This document shows, in pieces, positions 1-5,489 of a stretch of 9,023 nucleotides of DNA. Each line of letters opens with the position of its first letter. The first letter of the stretch is position 1. The DNA comes from Comamonadaceae bacterium (GTDB taxonomy: Bacteria > Pseudomonadota > Gammaproteobacteria > Burkholderiales > Burkholderiaceae). Under the pieces are notes generated by a model that saw only the letters and a list, made by a program, of their open reading frames with translations, was not told the origin of the DNA and ran no database searches. The stretch is taken from contig CANNNH010000049.1 in NCBI GenBank assembly GCA_947505915.1, positions 1 to 9,023 of the forward strand. Direction: 5' to 3'. The position numbers and the translations under genes were made by a program.

Positions 1-399
1 ATTGAGGCGCCCTATAAATGGGTGCTCAAGGTGCGCGCGCCGATGGAGACGTGGAGCCGCGGACCCGTCACGCTGCTTGGCGATGCGTGTCACCCCACCT
101 TGCCGTTTTTGGCCCAAGGCGCGGCCATGGCCATCGAGGACGGATACATGCTGGCACGCGCCTTGGCGCTGTGTCCCACCGAGCCGGCGCAAGCTTTTGC
201 GCGATACGAAGCGGTGCGCAAAGATCGCACCGCACGCGTGGTCGAGGGCTCGGCCGCAAACACCCAGCGGTTTCACAACCCGGCCTTGGCCCATGCCCAA
301 GGGGCAGCAGAATATGTGGCGCGCGAATGGAGCGAAGAGCGGGTGAAGGAGCGTTACGAGTGGTTGTTCACATATGACATCGATGCCGTTGTCATTTGA
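1..399 (+). CDS. FAD-dependent monooxygenase, C-terminal fragment (5' end outside window)
   Basis: The reading frame is open from the first base and ends at TGA 397-399, giving the last 132 residues of a larger protein (family members are usually about 380-420 aa). Around fragment residues 21-54 it carries the second FAD-binding signature of the class A flavoprotein hydroxylases: GPVTLLGDACHP, then PFLAQGAAMAIEDGYMLARAL. The Asp of GDA (fragment residue 28) contacts the FAD ribityl/pyrophosphate in this family. The C terminus (YEWLFTYDIDAV) resembles salicylate 1-hydroxylase, 3-hydroxybenzoate 6-hydroxylase and 6-hydroxynicotinate 3-monooxygenase proteins, which add oxygen to an aromatic ring using NAD(P)H in the cytoplasm. 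The N-terminal GxGxxG nucleotide-binding motif lies outside the window, so the substrate cannot be assigned. The IclR regulator gene follows 23 bp later on the same strand, suggesting co-transcription. Confidence 0.9.
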   Translation: MEAPYKWVLKVRAPMETWSRGPVTLLGDACHPTLPFLAQGAAMAIEDGYMLARALALCPTEPAQAFARYEAVRKDRTARVVEGSAANTQRFHNPALAHAQGAAEYVAREWSEERVKERYEWLFTYDIDAVVI

Positions 400-422
400 T
401 CGCTGGGGTTGCGGGGCACGCC

Positions 423-1217
423 ATGGGTGAAACGGCCGGTAACAGTTTGGAGCGCATGCTGGGTTTGCTGGACTTGTTCTCCATGGACAAGCCCGTGTGG
501 TCTACCGAGGCCATGATGCAAGCCACGGGCAGCACCCGATCCACTTGCTACCGCTACCTCAAGGTGTTGCAAGCCGCAGGTTTTTTAACGCCTGTGGCCC
601 AGGGCGCATACATCTTGGGGCCGCGCATCATTGAGCTCGATCGCCAACAGCGCTTGCGCGACCCCATTTACATGGCCGGTGGTCCGCCGATGAAGCAACT
701 GGCCAGCCGCACCGGCCACAGCACCTTGTTGTGCATGCTCTACAGCGACACGGTGATGTGTGTGCGCGAAGAAATCAGCCCCAATGCCCCGGCAGGCCTT
801 TTCAGCCGGGGCCAAAAGCGCCCCTTGTTCCATGGCGCAGCGTCCAAGGTGATCATGGCGCATTTGCCACCGCACCAATTGCGCAACCTCTACGCCAAAC
901 AAGCCGCCACGGTGGCCCAAGCCGGTTTGGGTGAGGATTGGCCCAGCTTTCGCCAAGCCATGCGCAGCATTCGTTTGCAAGGCCATTGTGTGACAACGGG
1001 CGAGTTTTCGCGCGGCATCGTGGGGGTGGCTGCGCCCTTGTTCAACCCATCGGGCCATGTGTTGGGCAGCCTGGGGTTGGCCGCGCAAAAAAAGCATCTG
1101 CCCGCATCCGACATTCCCGCCATGGCCAAGTTGGTGATGAAGGCGGCCAAGGCGGCCAGTGAGCGCATGGGCGCGCATGGGTTGGGTGTGTCCTTGCGCG
1201 CCCGCGCCGTGGGCTGA
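423..1217 (+). CDS. IclR-family transcriptional regulator
   Basis: This 264-residue protein has the usual IclR length and two-domain layout. Residues about 8-58 form the winged helix-turn-helix (NSLERMLGLLDLF, then STRSTCYRYLKVLQAAGFL). Residues about 80-250 form the effector-binding domain, with the family-typical segments GQKRPLFHGAASKVIMAHLP and FSRGIVGVAAPLFNPSGHVL. IclR proteins bind a small organic effector and repress or activate nearby catabolic operons. I chose ATG 423 over the in-frame TTG at 396 because homology begins around NSLERML and the longer form would add nine residues overlapping the upstream stop. A purine-rich GGGGTTGCGGGG stretch precedes the ATG, though it is not a strong ribosome binding site. 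The neighbouring monooxygenase and the convergent receptor/racemase operon are plausible targets, but no specific operator could be assigned. The gene ends in a shared hairpin with the cupin gene. Confidence 0.93.
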   Translation: MGETAGNSLERMLGLLDLFSMDKPVWSTEAMMQATGSTRSTCYRYLKVLQAAGFLTPVAQGAYILGPRIIELDRQQRLRDPIYMAGGPPMKQLASRTGHSTLLCMLYSDTVMCVREEISPNAPAGLFSRGQKRPLFHGAASKVIMAHLPPHQLRNLYAKQAATVAQAGLGEDWPSFRQAMRSIRLQGHCVTTGEFSRGIVGVAAPLFNPSGHVLGSLGLAAQKKHLPASDIPAMAKLVMKAAKAASERMGAHGLGVSLRARAVG

Positions 1218-1233
1218 GCAGGCGCGCTCAGCC
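1212..1233. terminator. Shared hairpin between convergent genes, terminator-like, no U-tract
   Basis: A perfect 8-bp inverted repeat, GGCTGAGC at 1212-1219 and GCTCAGCC at 1226-1233, encloses a 6-nt loop. Each arm contains the stop codon of one gene: TGA 1215-1217 of the IclR gene and TCA 1228-1230 (TGA on the minus strand) of the cupin gene. The GC-rich stem and its position between convergent genes suggest a bidirectional transcription-ending or 3'-end-protecting hairpin. Neither side has a T-run, so it is not a classical intrinsic terminator. Confidence 0.45.
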
Positions 1234-1611
1234 GCGCTCGGTCAGGGTGGTGATGACGATGAACACCAACTGACCATTGCCCGTGTTGTGCAAGCCATGC
1301 GGCAAATGCGGTGGGATGAAGGCAAATTGGTTTGGCCGCACCACCTTCTTTTCAGCGCCCAATTCAAGCACGCCTTCCCCTTCCAAAAAGAAATAAATTT
1401 GCTCTTTGTTGGGGTGCACATGGGTGTGCACATAGGCCTTGGGGGCGTAGGTGGAGACGCGAAAGTCCAGAAACTGCGCGCCAGGTGTGGTGGCGGCGCT
1501 GACCAAAATTTTTGACAAAGCGCCATCAAAATGACCGGGTGACTGCTCCCATAAAAATTCGGCCAGTTCGCGCACCGATGTGGGCGCGGGTGTGGGTGGC
1601 GTGGTGATCAT
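1228..1611 (-). CDS. Small single-domain cupin protein
   Basis: This 127-residue protein is a single cupin beta-barrel. Cupin motif 1 is visible at residues 62-78 (HTHVHPNKEQIYFFLEG), giving metal ligands His64, His66 and Glu70. Motif 2 is at residues 101-109 (PHLPHGLHN), giving His105, so the metal-binding set is complete. Such proteins bind a divalent metal and may act as dioxygenases, isomerases, decarboxylases or sugar/acid-binding proteins; the sequence does not say which. There is no signal peptide, so it is cytoplasmic. It is the last gene of the minus-strand operon, starting 10 bp after the stop of the Bug receptor gene. No good Shine-Dalgarno sequence is present (upstream is TGAGCACGCGCCC), so translation may be coupled to the receptor gene. 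Confidence 0.88.
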   Translation of the reverse strand: MITTPPTPAPTSVRELAEFLWEQSPGHFDGALSKILVSAATTPGAQFLDFRVSTYAPKAYVHTHVHPNKEQIYFFLEGEGVLELGAEKKVVRPNQFAFIPPHLPHGLHNTGNGQLVFIVITTLTERG

Positions 1612-1621
1612 GGGCGCGTGC

Positions 1622-2602
1622 TCAGTCGGCGGCCTCGAACTTCACTTGCTCGGCCAAGCGGGTCCACTTGTTGACCTCGGATCGGAAGTAGGTGTCCAAA
1701 GCGCTGGGCGGTCCGCCCACGATGTCAGCCCCCAGCGATTTGAAGCGCGCCACCACATCGGGGTGCTTGAGGGTTTGGTTGATCGCGGCATTGAGCTTTT
1801 CAATGATGGGTGCGGGGGTGCCCACGGGGGCAAAAATACCCACCCACTCGGCCACATTGAAGTTGGGGTATCCGGATTCGGCCACGGTGGGCACATCGGG
1901 CAAGGCCGGGTTGCGCTGGGCGCTGCTGACACCCAGGGCCCGCAATTTGCCCGAGGTGATGAAAGGCAGCGCGGTGGGGAGCACGGCAAACACAAAAGTC
2001 ACTTGCCCGGCGACCAAATCGGCCATCACGGCACCGCCCCCTTTGTAGGGAATGTGCTGGACCTTGAGGCCGGTGGTGTTGAGAAACACCTCGGTGGTGA
2101 GGTGGTTGCCGCTGCCGTTGCCGGCGGAGCCGTAGTTCATGGCTTCAGGCTTGCTGCGCGCGAGTTGCACCAAGTCTTTGAGGTTTTGCGCGGGCACGTT
2201 GTTGTGCACCACCAAAACCGTGGGGACGGTGGAGACAAAACTCACCGGCATCAGGTCTTTCACCGGATCGTAGGGGATTGTTTTGAACAAAATATGGTTG
2301 GCCGCCAGAGCAGTGGAGGTCAACAGCAAGGTGTAGCCATCGGGCTTGGCTTTGGCCACGGCGTCCGAACCCACGATAGAGGCACCGCCCGCGCGGTTGT
2401 CCACGACCACCGATTGGCCCAAAATTTCACCCAAGCGCGTGGCCAAGGTGCGTGCATTGATATCGGTCACGCCACCGGGACCATAGGGCACGATCAAACG
2501 AATCGGGCGGTTGGGGAAATCTTGCGCTGCTGCCCAGGTGGCCGTGGTGGCCAGCATCATGGCCATCAGGCGGCGCAGCAGGTGTGTGGGTTTGAACATC
2601 AT
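1622..2602 (-). CDS. Bug-family tripartite tricarboxylate transporter (TTT) substrate-binding receptor
   Basis: This 326-residue protein matches the usual Bug/TctC length. Residues 1-26 are a Sec signal peptide: positive KPTHLLRRL, then a hydrophobic MAMMLATTATWAAA core ending at an Ala-rich cleavage site before QDFP. The mature protein starts with the Bug hallmark PNRPIRLIVPYGPGGVTDINAR; Gly-rich loop residues 41-47 (GPGGVTD) bind the ligand carboxylate in known Bug structures. Further family motifs are VVVDNRAGGASIVGSDAVAK, NYGSAGNGSGNHLTTE and LPDVPTVAESGYP. Bug proteins capture small organic acids or amides in the periplasm and deliver them to a TctA/TctB permease. No permease gene is present, so this is an orphan receptor that may share a distant permease or serve as a sensor. 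Two ATGs lie in tandem at 2602 and 2599. It sits 39 bp after the racemase gene and 10 bp before the cupin gene. Confidence 0.95.
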   Translation of the reverse strand: MMFKPTHLLRRLMAMMLATTATWAAAQDFPNRPIRLIVPYGPGGVTDINARTLATRLGEILGQSVVVDNRAGGASIVGSDAVAKAKPDGYTLLLTSTALAANHILFKTIPYDPVKDLMPVSFVSTVPTVLVVHNNVPAQNLKDLVQLARSKPEAMNYGSAGNGSGNHLTTEVFLNTTGLKVQHIPYKGGGAVMADLVAGQVTFVFAVLPTALPFITSGKLRALGVSSAQRNPALPDVPTVAESGYPNFNVAEWVGIFAPVGTPAPIIEKLNAAINQTLKHPDVVARFKSLGADIVGGPPSALDTYFRSEVNKWTRLAEQVKFEAAD

Positions 2603-2641
2603 GGGTATGGGTGTCTCAGGTCAATTGAAAATGATGGGGCT

Positions 2642-3319
2642 TCAGGCCAATGCCATGGCCAGTTGCGCTTGGTGGGTGGTGCCCCAGTTGGATGACAAAA
2701 CGGGTTTGCCCAAAATCTCGCGCAACTCGTCCAAGATGGTGGCGGTGGGCAATTGGGCGCAGGCGATGAACACCGCTTGACAACCATCGTCATCGGTTTT
2801 CAGCACCATCTCTTTGACTTGCTCGGCAGTGATGCGGCCCAAGGTATCCACATCGTTGGCAAAAAAACTGTTGAAGCGGCGCACACGGATACCCCCATCG
2901 GCCAAGAAGGCCTTGAGTTGGGTGTTCACCGCATCCAAATAGGGGGTGACCAGGGCAATGTCATTCACGCCAGCGGCTTGCAAGCTGAGCACCATGGAGC
3001 GTGCTGTGGTCACGACCGGCTTGGCGGTCACTTGGTGCAGTTCTTGGGCCAGTTCGGCGTCCCCTTTGGGGCCAAAAATAAAGCCTGCGGCAGTGCAGCC
3101 GTAGGCCACCACATCGACATCGCTGCCCTTGAACTGGGCCGCCAGTTCAAGGGCAGCGGCTCTGTAAGCGGGCAAGGTTTCGGTGGTCAGCATGCCCTTG
3201 CCCCGCGGGATGCGCAAGGTGGTGGCGCGAGATCCTGGGGGCATCCAACTCAGGACTTCTTGGGCGAAGGTGGTGTTGTTGATGGGAACCATCAATCCGA
3301 TGTGCAGGGCTTGGGTCAT
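2642..3319 (-). CDS. Asp/Glu racemase-superfamily enzyme, maleate cis-trans isomerase-like
   Basis: This 225-residue cytoplasmic protein belongs to the Asp/Glu racemase superfamily (maleate isomerase, arylmalonate decarboxylase, hydantoin racemase). Near the N terminus, IGLMVPINNTTFAQE (residues 7-21) matches the maleate-isomerase P-x-x-N-T-T signature, with Asn15 as the expected substrate-binding Asn. Cys75 in VVAYGCTAAGF and Cys187 in FIACAQLPT occupy the two catalytic cysteine positions, which argues for a racemase or isomerase rather than an arylmalonate decarboxylase (one Cys). A third Cys180 is close by. At 225 aa it is slightly shorter than typical maleate isomerases (about 240-250). 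The substrate is unknown; a C4 or substituted dicarboxylate is the best guess. The leader carries GAGACACCC directly before the ATG, a weak GAGA ribosome site. It is the second gene of the operon, 27 bp after the propeller gene. Confidence 0.85.
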   Translation of the reverse strand: MTQALHIGLMVPINNTTFAQEVLSWMPPGSRATTLRIPRGKGMLTTETLPAYRAAALELAAQFKGSDVDVVAYGCTAAGFIFGPKGDAELAQELHQVTAKPVVTTARSMVLSLQAAGVNDIALVTPYLDAVNTQLKAFLADGGIRVRRFNSFFANDVDTLGRITAEQVKEMVLKTDDDGCQAVFIACAQLPTATILDELREILGKPVLSSNWGTTHQAQLAMALA

Positions 3320-3346
3320 GGGTGTCTCGGTTGAAAAAAGAAGGCT

Positions 3347-4402
3347 TTACGGCGCCATCGCCGCGAGTTCGCGCGCTTTGATTTGGGGGCGTGTGATGGC
3401 GTGTGGGGCTTGCCGTGCGCCTTCTGGCAAGGCACGCCAGTGCAATGCGCGCAATTCGCCAAACTCGTGGGGCAAGCGCTCAAAGTGCGCACCCCCATCG
3501 CTGCTGCGAAACAGTTGACCGAGGTTGGTGCACAAAAAAATCAGATCCGGGTCACTGGGGTTCATGGCCACGCACCACACGGTGCTGTTGATTTCCCCGG
3601 GCAAACTCACCTCTTGCCAATCTTGTCCGTGGTTGTGGCTGCACAAGAGTTTGCCGTCGTTGCCGGGCGGGCCGTTGCCATTGGTGAGGAACACGATGGC
3701 GGGGTTGTCCAAGCGGGGGATCACGGTGCGGGTGTATTGCCAAGGCGTTTTCAATTCCTGAAAGACCCAGCTTTGGCCTTGGTCGGTGCTGCGGTGCAAG
3801 CCGCGGTTGGTGGTGGCATAGACCCAACTGCCGCCACCCGGGGCTGCCACCACGGCAATCCCATGCACATCTGCCGACACCAAGCCTTGATCCAGCAGCT
3901 GCCAGGTCTGGCCGTGGTCAGCGCTGCGGTAAATGCCGCCAATTTCCACCGTGGCCCACACCACCCCGGGTGTGACGGGGTCGAACAAAATTTGTGTCAC
4001 CCGGGTCGGGCCCATGTTGATCTCAGAAAACTGGCTGATGCCCGGCGCTTGCAAGGCTTGCCAATGCTGGCCTGCATCGGAGGACCTGAAAAACCCGGCG
4101 GGGCGCGTGCCTGCCATCAACACCCGTGCATCGCTGGGGTCTTGTGCCAAGGCCCAGACATCGGCCATGGGTGAGGGCAGGGCCACCCAGCGTGCAGGGG
4201 CTTCATCCCAGCGGTAGATGCCCATATCGGTCCCGGCAAACACATGTTCTGGCATCTCGGGGTGGCTGCTGAAGCACCAAACCCGGGCCTCCAGGTACAT
4301 TCCGCTGTGGCTGTTGGGGTGCGCCCATGTTTGACCCGCGTCTTCGCTGAACCATGCCGAATGACCGGCGGTACCCGCGTAAACATGGATATTGGTGCGC
4401 AT
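3347..4402 (-). CDS. Cytoplasmic Asp-box (BNR-repeat) beta-propeller protein
   Basis: This 351-residue protein is built from repeated beta-propeller blades marked by Asp-boxes (S-x-D-x-G-x-x-W): residues 19-26 SEDAGQTW, 107-114 SSDAGQHW, 160-167 SADHGQTW, 205-212 STDQGQSW, 255-262 SHNHGQDW (Asp replaced by Asn) and 300-307 SSDGGAHF (Trp replaced by Phe). Blade strands such as YRSADHGQTWQLL and HVFAGTDMGIYRW fit the sialidase/VPS10/Ycf48-like fold. The family includes glycosidases, assembly factors and binding scaffolds. No sialidase catalytic set (Arg triad, FRIP motif) is evident, so sialidase activity is not supported. There is no signal peptide or membrane segment, unusual for an Asp-box protein, suggesting a cytosolic role. 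The start at 4402 is supported by AGGCGGG 6 nt upstream and by the promoter at 4436-4465. It is the first gene of the four-gene operon. Confidence 0.85.
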   Translation of the reverse strand: MRTNIHVYAGTAGHSAWFSEDAGQTWAHPNSHSGMYLEARVWCFSSHPEMPEHVFAGTDMGIYRWDEAPARWVALPSPMADVWALAQDPSDARVLMAGTRPAGFFRSSDAGQHWQALQAPGISQFSEINMGPTRVTQILFDPVTPGVVWATVEIGGIYRSADHGQTWQLLDQGLVSADVHGIAVVAAPGGGSWVYATTNRGLHRSTDQGQSWVFQELKTPWQYTRTVIPRLDNPAIVFLTNGNGPPGNDGKLLCSHNHGQDWQEVSLPGEINSTVWCVAMNPSDPDLIFLCTNLGQLFRSSDGGAHFERLPHEFGELRALHWRALPEGARQAPHAITRPQIKARELAAMAP

Positions 4403-4424
4403 TGGAACCCGCCTTGGTGTGGTT

Positions 4425-4439
4425 TAATTTGTAAAATTA
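4425..4439. repeat. Palindrome TAATTT-GTA-AAATTA over the operon -10/start site, candidate operator
   Basis: A perfect 6-bp inverted repeat with a 3-bp centre overlaps the first four bases (4436-4439) of the minus-strand -10 element and the predicted transcription start. A regulator bound here would block polymerase. It lies in an AT-rich patch within a GC-rich region, so chance is possible. No binding protein can be named; the IclR-family protein at 423-1217 is a candidate only by proximity. Confidence 0.35.
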
Positions 4440-4465
4440 TCCCAGCATTTGGAATTTACTGTCAA
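4436..4465 (-). promoter_or_regulatory. Near-consensus sigma70 promoter of the four-gene minus-strand operon
   Basis: Read on the minus strand, a perfect -35 TTGACA (4465-4460) is followed after 18 bp by the -10 GATAAT (4441-4436, 5 of 6 to consensus). Transcription would start near 4429, giving a leader of about 27 nt before the ATG at 4402. The four genes downstream have gaps of 27, 39 and 10 bp and no terminator between them, so this is likely the promoter for all four. Confidence 0.7.
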
Positions 4466-4492
4466 CGCATCTTATTGATCAGGATCATCGCC

Positions 4493-5482
4493 ATGTCTTT
4501 CTTCAAATCACGTCGTTTCTTGTTGTCCAGCCTGATGGTGGCCATGGGTCTGTCCATGCCCCTCACACCGGTCTGGGCACAGACTTTCCCCTCAAAACCG
4601 GTGCGCATCGTGATTGGCTTTCCGCCAGGGGGCGGCATTGATATCGTGGCCCGCACGATTGCACCGAAATTGTCGGAGGCTCTGGGGCAACCGGTCATCA
4701 TCGACAACAAACCCGGTGTGGCCGGTGTGCTGGGGACCAACCTGGTGGCCAAGGCCCCAGCCGATGGGCACACCATCTTTTTTGGCACCACCGGCAACAT
4801 CAGCATCAACCCAGCCTTCATGCCCAACTTGCCCTTCAGCATGGACAAGGATTTCACGCCTTTGATGTTGGTGGCCTCTTTGCCTTTCTTGGTCTATGCC
4901 CACCCCAGTGTGCCGGTCAAAAACTTATCGGAGTTGGTGGCCTATGCCAAAGCCAATCCGGGCAAAGTCAATTTTTACTCCAGCGGCAATGGCGGCCTGC
5001 CCCACTTGACCGGCGAGTTGCTCAACAATGTGGCGGGCATTCAAACCGTGCACATCGCCTACAAAGGCAGTGCGCCAGGCATGAATGATTTGATCGGCGG
5101 CCAGGTTCAACTCGGTTACGACACGGTGGCCATTGGCTTGCAACACATCAAAACGGGCCGCTTGCGCGCCTTGGCCACCACCGGACCCAAGCGCTTGGCC
5201 ATCTTGCCCGATGTGCCCTCCACCAGCGAATTTGCTGCTGGCTTAGAGGCCGTCAATTGGTATGGCATGGTGGTGCCTGCTGGCACGCCACGTGAAGTAA
5301 TTCTGCGCTTGAACCGTGAAATCACCAAGGTGTTGGAGATGCCTGACATCAAGGAAAAACTGGTGTCCCAAGGCATTGACCCGGCAGCCAATTCGCCCGA
5401 AGAATTTGGTGAGTTCATGAAGAGCGAAGCGGCCAAATGGGCACGGGTGATTCGCGCGGCCAACATCAAGCCCGACTCTTGA
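4493..5482 (+). CDS. Bug-family TTT substrate-binding receptor (second copy, divergent)
   Basis: This 329-residue protein is another Bug/TctC receptor. Residues 1-29 form a Sec signal peptide (FFKSRRFLL, then a hydrophobic core, then cleavage after VWA before QTFPS). The mature start KPVRIVIGFPPGGGIDIVAR carries the ligand loop PPGGGID (residues 44-50). Other family motifs are VIIDNKPGVAGVLGTNLVAK, NFYSSGNGGLPHLTGELLNN and LPDVPSTSEFAAG. It would bind an organic acid in the periplasm. The loop and pocket differ from the receptor at 1622-2602, so the two are diverged paralogues and probably bind different ligands. Start 4493 is chosen because AGGA (4481-4484) sits 8 nt upstream and the signal peptide begins here; the frame is open further upstream but that stretch overlaps the divergent propeller gene. 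It is divergent from the operon across a 90-bp region and convergent with the PhoX-like gene (7-bp gap). No strong promoter was seen for it. Confidence 0.95.
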   Translation: MSFFKSRRFLLSSLMVAMGLSMPLTPVWAQTFPSKPVRIVIGFPPGGGIDIVARTIAPKLSEALGQPVIIDNKPGVAGVLGTNLVAKAPADGHTIFFGTTGNISINPAFMPNLPFSMDKDFTPLMLVASLPFLVYAHPSVPVKNLSELVAYAKANPGKVNFYSSGNGGLPHLTGELLNNVAGIQTVHIAYKGSAPGMNDLIGGQVQLGYDTVAIGLQHIKTGRLRALATTGPKRLAILPDVPSTSEFAAGLEAVNWYGMVVPAGTPREVILRLNREITKVLEMPDIKEKLVSQGIDPAANSPEEFGEFMKSEAAKWARVIRAANIKPDS

Positions 5483-5489
5483 TCCCGCG

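Noticed and set aside
396..422. TTG start for the IclR gene overlapping the monooxygenase stop
   Set aside because: It has no ribosome site and adds nine residues outside the conserved domain; ATG 423 is preferred, though coupling from TTG 396 cannot be excluded.
1580..2695. Long plus-strand open frame of 371 residues opposite the Bug receptor gene
   Set aside because: It is His/Gly-rich with no recognisable domain, is exactly antisense to a clear Bug receptor, and is explained by GC-rich third-position bias.
3347..4402. Sialidase function for the Asp-box protein
   Set aside because: Asp-boxes mark the fold only. No FRIP motif, Arg triad or catalytic Tyr/Glu pair could be recognised, and there is no export signal.
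4449..4478. Plus-strand promoter TTGGAA, 18 bp, TATTGA for the second Bug gene
   Set aside because: Matches to consensus are only about 4 of 6 and 3 of 6, within chance for this AT-rich stretch.
4476..4487. Inverted repeat TGATC-AG-GATCA over the ribosome site of the second Bug gene
   Set aside because: Arms are only 5 bp with a 2-bp centre, too tight for an RNA hairpin and too short to call an operator by itself.
4244..4492. Upstream extension of the plus-strand Bug receptor frame by 83 residues
   Set aside because: The extension overlaps the propeller gene and its promoter. The signal peptide and an AGGA ribosome site fix the start at 4493.
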